Below are positions 1-9,802 of a DNA stretch of 64,000 nucleotides, piece by piece. Location of the stretch: the NCBI GenBank assembly GCA_020747015.1, contig JAGTJM010000002.1:434001-498000 (forward strand). The letters run 5' to 3'. Positions within the stretch are counted from its first letter, which is position 1; each line of letters begins with the position of its first letter. The notes below the pieces were generated by a model. The model ran no database searches. It saw only the letters and a list, made by a program, of their open reading frames with translations, and was not told the DNA's origin. Position numbers and translations under genes: made by a program. The DNA is from Pyrenochaeta sp. MPI-SDFR-AT-0127. Its lineage: Eukaryota > Ascomycota > Dothideomycetes > Pleosporales > Cucurbitariaceae.

Positions 1-798
1 AGCAAAGTCTAGTTACTTCATAGAGTCTGTTCTCGAATACTGGTTGTGTTTCAGTGCTATTGTACCCGCCATAGAAAGTTCGGTCTGCCTGGTTTAATCA
101 CTACAGGAAAAAGGGGCAAACCGGCATGAAATATGTGTTCGCAGCGATGGATGAATAGCGAATAAATTATACGCTTAGAACCAATTCCCACATATTTTGA
201 GCATGTTTTGGTAGGAAGAGGACGGTCGTAGGACATACTGCCAGTGGATGTAAAGTAGCATAGTCGATATAGAGGTTGCGAGAGACGACAGAGTAATCGC
301 AACTGCCATTGCTTGAGCGCCCTGGGGATGTTCGGCAACTGCACTGCCCGTGTGAAGGGTATTATTTGATGTCCGTGGACGGCACGGTAATGCCAAGCAG
401 TTCACTCATGCCTCAAGCTGTCGGTCTCATGAATAGTATGAGGTGAGGGATCAAAGCACTGGAACGATGCGGTAGTTGACGTGAAATCCCCAGTCATGAA
501 GAACGCAACACAGTCGACAGGCACAGCTCGACAGAGATATGCTTTACGGGTTTGAGTCGTTGAAGAGTGTGCAATAGAATTGCAAAGCGGAGGGCAAGAA
601 GGTGTGAAGGCGCGAAGGCGCGTATTCGGCGCGTCATTAACCCCGAGCTTAACCCCGAGAGGCAATCGCCACTTATTGAATGAAACCCACTATATCGCTC
701 ACAAGCAGCACCCTCCTACTGACCACTCTAGGCGTATTAGAGATCTTCTCCTTGATCTCGAAGCTTATTGTCATAAGCCGCATGCGTGCGCCCTAACG
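1..798. other. Left-edge intergenic region and wss1-like promoter
   Basis: No coding frame here has convincing codon sense or a spliced continuation. The short open frames on the minus strand lack recognisable domains. The last few hundred bases are presumably the promoter and 5' leader of the downstream WLM protease. The open frame of that gene runs upstream of its ATG without any methionine codon, so the leader is open by chance. Confidence 0.5.
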
Positions 799-2196
799 AT
801 GCCCCTCGGTTTCGAGCGCCTGAACGAGCGCACACAGCGCCCAAACGCCCACATAAACTTCATCCGCACGCTTCCAGGCCCCTCATCTGTGGTTGCCGAG
901 CAAATCCTAAATCGCGTCGCTGCGATATGCTATCCCTTCATGAAGTCAAACATGATTCTTGTCCAGGCGCTGGAAGAATATCCTTATAATACCGAGTTTG
1001 TTGGTCGCAACTTCAATGCGGGCGAAGTCATACAGTTGGTTCTTCGCGATAGGAATGGGCGATGGCTTTCGCAGAGAATGGTAGAGATGGTTATGGTGCA
1101 CGAGTTGGCGCATTGCAAGCAGATGAACCATTCGAAGGCGTTCTGGAAAGTGCGCAACGAGTATGCAGTAGACTTGCGAGCATTGTGGAGCAGAGGATAT
1201 ACTGGTGAGGGGTTATGGGGAAGGGGCAGAGACCTGGATTCGGGCGTAGTACAGTTAAGTGAGGGAGACATTGCCGATATACCTGAGCATCTATGTGGCG
1301 GTACGTACGGAAGACGCACGAAGAAAAGGAAGCGAGGAGGCAAAGAAAAGTCCATGCTGTCATATGCAGAGAGGAAGCAGCGACGCATACTGAAGAAATT
1401 TGGCGCAGGCGGTCAGGCATTAGGAGCCGATGACAATACCAAGGTCAAGCTCGAGGGTGGTGTTCCAAAGAAGGGAAAGCCCAGAGTAGCTGGGAGCGCA
1501 CGAGGTCGAGATCTCAGGGCTGCTGCAGCTTTGGCGCGGTTCGACACAGCGAAGACAGAAGAAGTCATCATAAAGAAGGAGGAGACTTTCTCGGACAGTG
1601 AGACAGAAGAGGAATTCGTAGAGGGTGATCAAGAGGGAGCAGCTGTAGACATAGATGGCAAGAGGATGTTTGACGACAAGGGTCGTGCTCTGATTAAGAT
1701 TTGTGAAGACGAGGATGATACAGATGGCAATGCGAGGAGGGAAATGGATGAGATCCAAGGCATCGCACCCGGGCAGAAGGCTCTGAATAAGTCAACAGCG
1801 CGTTCTAAAGTCTCAACAAGCCACAAGCAAATCGAGAAGCAAGCCAAGTTGAATAACAAAATGCCTACGCCCGCCGCTACTCGAAAATCCGAAGGAGACT
1901 CATCTGCTTCAGTCATTCGCCTCGACGAACAATGGAAACGTCGGCCTCATTCTTCACATGTTCCGCCGTATTGCCCACCAGTTCTGGAATCAGCTCAACC
2001 CATGTGTTGTCCCATGTGTTCGTTCCAGAACGAACTGGGACCACTTACTTGCGCTGCTTGCTCAAACGTCCTGAGTCTGCAGCTTGTACCAGATCATTGG
2101 AGGTGTCAAAGCACAGCTTGCAAGAACAGCCAGTATATCAACGCTGGCGATGCTGGAGCCTGTGGTGTCTGCGCAACCCTGCGTGAATCTTCGTGA
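799..2196 (+). CDS. Wss1-like WLM-domain metalloprotease (DNA-protein crosslink repair type)
   Basis: Single exon, 465 aa. The N-terminal WLM domain (about residues 1-170) carries the zinc-protease motif HELAH at residues 101-105, followed by NHSKAFW with the third ligand region, as in yeast Wss1 and SPRTN relatives. That family degrades proteins crosslinked to DNA and binds SUMO and Cdc48. The middle is charged and low-complexity; EEVIIKKEE and an acidic SDSETEEEF stretch resemble SUMO-interacting patches (inference). The C-terminus has a RanBP2-type finger (CPMC..N..CAAC, about residues 402-420) and a second finger-like WRC..C..CGVC motif (about 433-458). I chose ATG 799 because the frame upstream has no ATG and MPLGFERLNE matches the usual family N-terminus. 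Function is inferred from the domain; no catalytic residue is missing. Confidence 0.9.
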   Translation: MPLGFERLNERTQRPNAHINFIRTLPGPSSVVAEQILNRVAAICYPFMKSNMILVQALEEYPYNTEFVGRNFNAGEVIQLVLRDRNGRWLSQRMVEMVMVHELAHCKQMNHSKAFWKVRNEYAVDLRALWSRGYTGEGLWGRGRDLDSGVVQLSEGDIADIPEHLCGGTYGRRTKKRKRGGKEKSMLSYAERKQRRILKKFGAGGQALGADDNTKVKLEGGVPKKGKPRVAGSARGRDLRAAAALARFDTAKTEEVIIKKEETFSDSETEEEFVEGDQEGAAVDIDGKRMFDDKGRALIKICEDEDDTDGNARREMDEIQGIAPGQKALNKSTARSKVSTSHKQIEKQAKLNNKMPTPAATRKSEGDSSASVIRLDEQWKRRPHSSHVPPYCPPVLESAQPMCCPMCSFQNELGPLTCAACSNVLSLQLVPDHWRCQSTACKNSQYINAGDAGACGVCATLRESS

Positions 2197-2700
2197 TCGC
2201 CCAAGGGCAGCAATGAGGCAGAGTATATACCATACGGTGTATAAACTGTATGGATACGCTTTGTAATGAGATTGAAGCTATGGGATGTGTAGCTGATGAA
2301 TAGATGATGACGACTGGCGTTATATACCCATTTCCACAAGAGAATGTCTAGGAAGCTGAATATAATTGAGGCTAACACATGGTACAGCTGACTATCATCC
2401 TAGACTGTGCTTATTCATTGCTGATTTCTACAGACTGCATACATTATCGGAGTGTGCCCAGGTAATGGTGTGCAACATAGTCCACTCGACTGAGCTTAGT
2501 GTGGCAGGTGTGTTAGGTAAGCGATGCAGGACAGGGATTTGATCAGGCGAGAGAGCTTGATTGCGGAGAGAGCTCCAAGCAAACGTCACGTTAGGCACAC
2601 AACTGTCCACCGGCAACCCACGATCTATCCATTCCCTACTCAACCTCGAAGGATCAATTCCGATTGTACCTACACGTGCGATATATAAGCAACCGCCACA
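2197..2700. other. Intergenic spacer with promoter of the small mitochondrial-protein gene
   Basis: A 504 bp spacer between two plus-strand genes. A TATATAA string lies at 2682-2688, only 12 nt before the next ATG, too close to act as a normal TATA box for a transcript that includes that ATG. An open frame on the opposite strand (2428-3003) runs across exon 1 of the next gene and is treated as a shadow. Confidence 0.4.
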
Positions 2701-3260
2701 ATGGCCTCTCAACTCTTCCGGGCTGCGGCTCGCGCCGGAGCTCGAGCTCAGGTCGCCGCACGCGGATTTCAGACAAGCGCTGCGCTGAGGGCAGATGTAG
2801 TCACTGCGCCGGTCAGGAAGCCTGTCGGTGCTTTTCGGGGCGGGTGAGTGTTTCAGCTGTCTCTTAGCATCGCGATACTCCACTTCATAGTGGTCGCATG
2901 GAGACCGCGACAATGTTCTGGCAACAGCCTGGCAGATGCTTTTTGAAGCATCGCAACCGCTGGCATGGTTCAATGGATATGAATGAAATGACACCGCTGA
3001 CATCAGATAGGCTATTCGGTTTCCTCGTCGGTGCGACGACGTCTGGCGCTGGCATGTACTACTATGTCATCGACGAATACCGTATTTCCAACCAGCTGTT
3101 GACGGAAGACATCTACGTACGTACCAGTAGACCCTTTCCTTGAGAACGAAATGGAGAAAATAGCAGTAGCTAATTATGTCAGGCTCTCCAATCTGCGGTA
3201 CAACGGATAGAAGGCTACGTCAGGACTCTGGAAGAAAAGGTCGACTCGAAGAAGAGATAA
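2701..3260 (+). CDS. Small mitochondrial inner-membrane-type protein, conserved fungal family
   Basis: Three exons: 2701-2843, 3011-3116, 3183-3260; 108 aa. Donors are GTGAGT and GTACGT, acceptors ATAG and TCAG, and the joined frame is continuous. The first 40 residues are rich in Arg and Ala and lack acidic residues (MASQLFRAAARAGARAQVAA), followed by RGFQTSAALRA, a classic matrix-targeting presequence with a probable cleavage after RGF. One membrane segment follows (about residues 49-67, FLVGATTSGAGMYYYV), then a short charged helix (ALQSAVQRIEGYVRTLEEKV) that could form a coiled coil. This layout, one membrane helix plus a coiled coil, is seen in small fungal mitochondrial proteins of unsettled function; I do not assign a name. 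The gene model is strong, the function is unknown. Confidence 0.8.
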
Positions 3261-3591
3261 TACGCAGGCAGTAGCGCAAGAGACTGTATAAGAACACAAT
3301 ACAAAGATCCAGTCGTCGCCGCTTGGGACAAATATGTACAGTATGGAAAATGTCTTTACTTTGAGAGGAGCTAGGTCATACCAAACAACTTTTTTTTTCA
3401 TATTTATACGGACCGTAACCTGGTCATATCTATGTGATTTCGTTTCTTCATTTGCGAGCAGTGAAGTGTTGAGGCCCGGCGGTGTGCGGTTTCAGGAATT
3501 AGATTATGGACGCGCAGTACCTTGAGGTAATCCAGCCTGAGATATGGCCCGGCTATCTGTCGCCGATTGCTCGACCCTGGCGAACCTCGCA
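3261..3591. other. Convergent 3' spacer
   Basis: About 330 bp between a plus-strand and a minus-strand gene, holding their 3' ends. It contains a T9 run at 3390-3398. No coding signal seen. Confidence 0.5.
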
Positions 3592-4706
3592 TCACTCTTG
3601 GACACACTCGGTATCGTCGCGTCGCTCCCCAATGCAGATGTGTCTGTACCTTGGGTCTGGACAGTTTCTATCTCTGCCACGACATTCGGTGTCAGTTGGC
3701 CTGTTCCAGTACCCACATCTGCGGCACTTCCATTGGCCCGGTTTTGGCACATATGCCCTTCTCTCCATCCTGGGTCTTTGGCGGGGCCGGTTGTCAAATG
3801 CACCTTTGTCCTTTTGCACTGTTTCTTCTTCTTTGGGGGAAGCTTTTCGCTTTTCCCCGACCAAGGGTTCTTTTTCTTTTCTTTCCTCATTCTTCATATC
3901 CTCTTCAACGCCGTTGCTGATTGACATTTGGCCAATATCGCTGCCATAGAAGTCGCGTGGGCGAGTTGGCTTCGGATATCTATTCGTTAATGAGGAAGGC
4001 GATGCTTCGAAGTTAGGCTTTTGCCCTTCAATATTGTTAGCGTATATTTCCTTCTTAGAATCATGGCTTTACCTTCGTCATTCCCCGCGGCTAGGACTTC
4101 AGTCTTCACGTTCTGCGGCTCTTCTGCTCCCTCCACCGGCGCGTCCCTCTTGGTCTGCATTGCTTCTCTGATACGCATTAATACTCTGGGCACCTCCTTC
4201 TCATCGAGCTGCATTATCCTGCCCAAGTCTTTATAGACTAAGGGCTCTGCATCCCAAGTTGCGTCCTTCATGATTCTAATCCAGATTTCTTGCACCTTCT
4301 TGATATGACCTTGTGGCCGCTTCAACATTCGCTCCATTACCAGCTTCACAGCCTTTTCCTTCATCGGCGGCGTATCCCCTTCATGGAACGCCTCGAACAT
4401 GCGGTGTGCCTCCTTCTCTGGCATTGTCAAAACTACACCGACATCCCTATATATCCAGGATCTGATATCTTTGCCTTTGTGTTCGTAAACGTCGATATCT
4501 CTCAAACGCTCAGCCCAGTACTGCGCGTCTTGAACCTGGTCAAAATGCCACCAATCCCGGCCGCTTATCTTCTCGATAATACTCTCTGCATATGAGCTTA
4601 GCACAGCTTCGGTCACAGGCAGGCTCCTGATCGCAGTTTGCGTATCGGCCGGAGGAGCTACGGCCGCACTCGCAGTGGCGTTGTCTCGTTCACGAGGTTC
4701 GTACAT
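3592..4706 (-). CDS. Unknown protein with variant RanBP2-like zinc finger
   Basis: Two exons on the minus strand: 4706-4073 and 4025-3592; 355 aa. The 47 nt intron has donor GTAAAG, branch GCTAAC and acceptor GAAG, and joins two long frames exactly. ATG 4706 opens the protein. The first about 200 residues are predicted helical and charged, with many Trp and Tyr (DWWHFDQVQDAQYWAERLRD), and match no family I recognise. A Lys/Glu-rich linker follows. Near the C-terminus (about residues 310-335) is WKCRRC...N...C......C. This keeps the WxC-x2-C-x3-N-x6-C pattern of RanBP2 fingers, but the last cysteine pair is spaced by six residues instead of two. RanBP2 fingers bind ubiquitin or single-stranded RNA; which applies here cannot be told. 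Its C-terminus converges with the mitochondrial gene. Confidence 0.8.
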
Positions 4707-7472
4707 TGTGCTGGTGTTGTATTGGCAGTGTTGTGTTGTGAGAAAATAGGAATGGCTTGAGTCAGATGTTGTAATTTGTGAAAGTGAGGTTGTGGTTTTG
4801 GTGTCGGTAAGGCCACAGGAAGTTTACGTTCGCTCAACTCGACTTTCACTTTCATCTTCCTCTGCCCTTCGTCTCTAGTATCCACAATTGATGATATTCG
4901 TACTTGGCATAGGCCTTCTGTAGACTGGCTGAACTGTCTCTCATGTTTGGCCTATCTTCTTGTTAAAGCACTGAAGTATATCAGAAGGTTGTATTGAGAT
5001 TAAAAGCCTTGCGTCAAAATACGGTGAGTTGTTCCTGGCTACGTCACAATGGATTCCCTTGTCCAGAAGATTTGAGCCACCAGGCTTTTCGGGTTGAAAT
5101 AGTATCTACCATATAATAGCTTTCATGTTCATGTATTTCTACACAAAGCAAGTCACATATATTCGTAAAATTTCGAGCTCGTGCTGTACAACCAGTATTA
5201 TCGAAAATGCCACCTCGAGGCATGTGCTCCCCTGCTCCAGATTAGGTTGTGTTGCAAAGTGAATGTGAGATTCACTGCAAAGTGCTTTGCAAACGGACAC
5301 TCCATTGCGTGTACAATCAGCGCACTTGTTGCTCCTCTATTTGTCCACACTCATTGCTTAATTTTGAAGTATATAATTTATAAAATTTATCTCTCTTTCA
5401 GTAAGACATCTGCGCCATATATGGTAGTGTGGGTTTGGGATACCACTACTGTACGGCTGCGCCAGCGCGGATTCGAGTTAGTGTCTTCCCCAAACTTCTG
5501 TAACTCGACATTTTTTTTTACCTTTTGGTCACCATCCCAGTATTAACTGGCATTACAGATACTTTGCACCACCATGAGCGCTGAAGCAGTTAGGCCTAGC
5601 CTCTTATAGGCGGAATGTGAAGGATTCTATGTTTTTGAAATAGTATTCAAGCATGAGCAAAAGATAGAAGAAATAAACATAAAGATGAGGTTTAATGAAA
5701 GTTGAGGAGAAGTTGTGACTAGAAGAGAACCCAAGAACGAGGGACCTGTGTACTTGGACATAGAGCTCAGGCAGAAGAAAGGATAAATGACTCAGCGCAG
5801 TGCCTCGAATCTGCAGGAGTATGGGCGACATAGTTGCAATTTGTTATGAATTGACGGTAGACCCAAACTCTCTGAGTACCCTGTATGTGGCCTCAACAAT
5901 CCGTTTGCGACTGCAGTAGTATTTGCATGATGCCTGCGCTTAAGTACAAGCCTAAAGCACTACAGATATTGCTGACCCCTAATATAGATAGAGGAATGGC
6001 ATATTATTTAACCATTGTTTGCGCGAGATCATGATGCATGCAACGACTTTTCGGTTACATTAGCAAGCAACCGCCCCGCATGACAACCCATGGATTAGAG
6101 AGTATTGTATGTAGTAGACAGTATCAATAACATCAATTCTGCACCGTAGCACACTCTCTTCTGCTGTTTTGAGCTGACCTGCCTACCATGAAATTGGTGC
6201 CTTGCTTTATTTCGTTACGAGCAACTGAATTAAGAATGCACTGAGATCTATACTCACTTCGTGCACATATAATGCACTCTCGTCCTGTACGATTTATGAC
6301 ACCGTAGTACCTTAGAGTCTGTATAAATACCAAAATAATATTTTGCTTCCCATATAGCTTTCGTATGTGCAAAGCACATACGTTTCGCATGGGGCAGCAT
6401 GTGATTTATTGGGTGCCATCGGCAGTATACCTAAATGCACATGGATACCCACGCGCAATCGCTATAGAGTCTGTCTGGAGGAATGTGACCAAGTGAAATT
6501 TCTTGCACAAACGCGTACGCTTCGTGACATTGGCGACTGAACGCAGCCTATTCCTACCTGAAGCACGACATGTTGTTAATGAGATGAATGCTACAGTCCA
6601 CTGAGCAAATGAACACCCCCAATCCTTGCTTCTTTTGAAATATTGCGCATACACATCGCCTCCCCCCGCCCCCACCTTATACCACGATTTCGGGTTTATA
6701 TTGTAATGAACTGAGTTTGTTGACAGTAAGAAACTTGCGCCATATAATATAGCGATGTCTTCATGTGATAGTCCCGACCCAGATCATCGTCAGGTAGCTG
6801 GCGCGTTCTACTCAGGCTCGCCCTTTATTCTCTAAATAGCGAATGAAGATAAACCTGAAAAGGCAGTGGAACATATGTACTAAGGTTACGTGCGGGGACG
6901 GGTGAAGTGTTTTGAGTTAGGAAAAGGAATTCAGAAGATCACTACCCTACTATTCTCGGCAAGAGTATCTACCTGCAGCCAGAGTGTTGGCTTTGCCCAT
7001 GTTAATTCAGAACCCTTGTGGATGCCTCCTATACTATTCCAAGGAAGACTAGCTTTCGCCAAAATGACGATTACTCGTGTTAGATCCTTGTTGCGCTTGC
7101 ATCCATAGAACATATTAGTTTTATCATCTCCATGGGCACTTATAATCTCTCTGCCTTGTGTTGTAGATACGCGATTTGCCATCTTCTGCAACATTAGAGC
7201 AAGCCGCCAGGATGCGAATAACAGTTACTCACTCTTTAACGATACCATTTCCAAACACACATACTTGGTCAACCTTTGGAAATTGGGTAATGAAGATATG
7301 ACCAGTCATCAAATGCAATTACCAACGTTCACTACGATTTCCGACGCGCAAACTCGAGATCTTCGAAGACTTTGGAAATAGAAAACTTTTCTTCCAAACT
7401 TATCGATTCGTCATATACATTAATAGCTCATTACCACACATCACATGTCTCTCTCACATCCTTCCTGCCTCT
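4707..7472. other. AT-rich gene-poor stretch
   Basis: About 2.8 kb with many stops in all frames and only short open frames (for example 6133-6390, 6406-6675 and 6931-7194 on the minus strand) without domains or plausible splicing partners. The right-hand side is the 3' flank of the PEBP gene and the left-hand side the promoter of the zinc-finger gene. TA-rich tracts such as 5365-5395 may reflect old mutated repeat DNA, but I could not find terminal repeats or a recognisable transposase. Confidence 0.5.
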
Positions 7473-8334
7473 TTACAAAGCGAACGCAGCAACGCCAGCG
7501 AGCACTGCAGTTGCCAATCCGGCCCATATGGCCTTCCCTCCAACTTCCAAGCTGCTTGCCGCACCCGGGAATGGGATTGGGGTCGATCCGTTCGTGCCTC
7601 CCGTGGCAGTTGGCCTTCCAGGCGGGAACGTTGCCGTCGCTGTACCCGTCAGGTTTTGCACGGTGATATAATTCGCCGCAAGGGCTGGGCCCAATCCTGT
7701 ATCTTTCACAAACTGGCTCGTGTTAAAGAAGACACGGTTGGCTGTCAGATTCGAGTACTGGGCTGGGATGCTGAAGTTGGCGGGTTGCGCGAAGAGCACA
7801 AAGGTGTAGCTGTGTGGGACGTCCCCTACAGGCGGCGAAGGCTGCAGGTACGGCACGGGCGCATTTGGGATGTTGAGCGGTCCTTGGTTTGTGCCAGCCA
7901 GGGTGACGTTTGTGGCGAGCCAGTGGAGGAGTTGGACGCGTGTGTTGTTGCGGGGAACATCGAGGTCAACCTGTGTTGACATGTCAATGTGTGTCCTGAT
8001 GCAGGTTATTATGACTGAACTTACCACAAGAAGGACACCTTGCTGAGGTCCGCTGGTGCCGGAAGACCATACTGGGGTGCTAATGTTGGGAAGCTGGGCG
8101 GTTTCTGTGAATGGGCATTAGTTTGTGTTTGATGGTTCGACATGCGAGTCGTCTTGTATGCGGTGAAGTGTACATACCACCACGCGGAATCCGCTCTCCC
8201 GGCGGAGAAACTGTATTGTTCCCATACGCAACACTTAGCTGTGCCGAAGCTTGAATTGGAAAACCAGGTGCTGTCTGCGCAGTAGCGGTCGCAGCGAGCA
8301 AAGCGCCGAAGCTCAGGATTGTATTGCCCAACAT
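7473..8334 (-). CDS. Secreted, probably GPI-anchored PEBP-family protein
   Basis: Three exons on the minus strand: 8334-8178, 8104-8025, 7970-7473; 244 aa. Donors GTATGT and GTAAGT, acceptors CACAG; all joins keep frame. Residues 1-19 are a signal peptide ending ATATAQ. The body shows the phosphatidylethanolamine-binding-protein pattern: LLVVDLDVPRNN, LLHWLATNV and GDVPHSYTFVLFAQP correspond to the family's DPDxP, HW and GxxxHRY blocks. The normal DPDAP is DLDVP and the His of the third block is kept. Several NxT/S sequons (NNT, NVT, NLT, NTS) support extracellular glycosylation. After a Pro/Thr/Gly linker the C-terminus ends in a hydrophobic tail (AIWAGLATAVLAGVAAFAL) preceded by small residues, the usual GPI signal. 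PEBPs bind lipids or act in signalling; the role of an extracellular form is unknown. Confidence 0.85.
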
Positions 8335-8535
8335 GTTTTTGTTATACTGCAGAGCTTCAATTGTCTAGTAGGAAACCTCAATTCTCCGCAGCGGGGACCC
8401 AGCGCTCTTATGGGTACCTGCGCAAGCACGCAAGTTCCGGCATTTGATGCGTTTCACACCAGTTTCCGCCGCCGTCCGCCCGATAGAGAGAGTCCATGAC
8501 GTCGTCCAAGCCACAATCTCGAGCAGGCGTTCATG

Positions 8536-8574
8536 AACTAAGACTACTAGGGTAGTAGGCCGTTCATCTTAGTT
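8536..8574. repeat. Nested inverted repeat (potential hairpin)
   Basis: Outer arms AACTAAGA (8536-8543) and TCTTAGTT (8567-8574) pair perfectly. Inside them CTACTA (8544-8549) pairs with TAGTAG (8553-8558) around a GGG loop. Only eight bases on the right side (8559-8566) are unpaired. It lies upstream of the PEBP gene and could be a regulatory site or the remnant of a small foldback element. Confidence 0.6.
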
Positions 8575-9586
8575 AGTATTTGTATTTGTAGGAAGCGCGG
8601 CAAGGCCTGAGAGGCGTTCTTTATTACCATGGCTACAGAGGTGGTAGCATGGTCGTTGGTTGTGATGCGGCACGTGCTGTGATGGCTGGATGACGAATGG
8701 AAAGCCACAGTGAGAGCCAAGGTGACAGACTACACGACTCCCACCTTGCACACAGAAAAAAGATATTTACATGCGCGGAGAAATTCTGTGTAGGTTCGGT
8801 TACTAAGCCTATGAAAATGGTTCAATGATGTCAGTCAGTGTATGTCCAGTCGAAGTGACGATTAAAATCCGTCCTGCACAGAACGGCCTTTCTCGCAGTA
8901 CAATTGAGAAACAAACCTCTACTATGCATCCAAACAAAGGTACAAGGAAACCATAACCATCACTTACATACTAGCGCACCCCAAATCCACTATCGACCCG
9001 AGAACCTCTTTACGCAGCCGCTTAAGCTCAAGTCTTAGGGCTCCAGCTCTGAAGACAAGGATATCCCCCGACTCCGCTAAATTAGCAACCACGGGATGGG
9101 ACCTTCGTGCCTCATTAAAATTCACCAGTGATCTCCAAATCTTATCTCGGGAACGGGCACACCCACCCAGGCCGCTGGGAGTGGTTGGCTATGTGCGTCA
9201 TCGCACCCCACGCAAAGGAAAATCCGGGGTAGAAAAGGGTAATTAAACAGAGACACAGAGAGCGGCTAGACACTGTCCTGGGCTTGCTTCTGTCTTGGAA
9301 ACGTGGGGATACCTGGGAGTGTGGTCTATATGTGACTTCATTTCTTGTGTCAAGTTGAGCGTTGGTGTTGCATTTGCGTTGGCGGGTAGGGTGGGCAGAG
9401 AGGTAGGGAAGATAGATAGTACTGGCATGATCCCAATAAAGCCAGGCATGTCGCAAGACATCAGCTCCGACGTATCAAGATGATGGTTTAAGTTGTTTGA
9501 GCGACGAGGTCACCTTGACTAAGGAAAGGTGCGCATGGGTTTTCAGGTGGAATGAACGTCAATTACAATGCAATAATCGTGACCCG

Positions 9587-9612
9587 GATGATGATAATGA
9601 TGATGATGATAT
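9587..9612. repeat. GAT/ATG trinucleotide microsatellite
   Basis: Short imperfect run of GAT units interrupted by one AAT, located about 190 bp downstream of the tyrosinase stop codon. Confidence 0.7.
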
Positions 9613-9802
9613 GAAGTCCTGATGAGCCGGTGACTGACATATGAGAAAAAGATGAATGCCCTTGGATATCCCATGAAAATTTTATAGAAAAACAACATCA
9701 TGCCAATGTACATTGAAAGTATTATGTAAAGGTTTCCATACATGCACATATCTCACAAACCCGCCCCTTCTCCTGTCTATGCAAACTCACAAAACAAACA
9801 TC

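Larger units (their letters stand above)
8335..9802. other. Intergenic region: PEBP promoter and tyrosinase 3' flank
   Basis: About 1.5 kb without a supported gene. It contains a strong imperfect inverted repeat at 8536-8574, about 200 bp upstream of the PEBP start, and a GAT-rich microsatellite at 9587-9612. Open frames such as 9142-9456 have no domain and poor codon sense. Confidence 0.5.

Noticed and set aside
2428..3003. Minus-strand frame of 191 codons over the mitochondrial-protein gene
   Set aside because: Covers exon 1 of the mitochondrial-protein gene in antisense, with no domain; the spliced sense model is far better.
5400..5500. Possible tRNA or SINE B-box near GGATTCGAGTTAG
   Set aside because: No cloverleaf, A-box or tail could be built around it.
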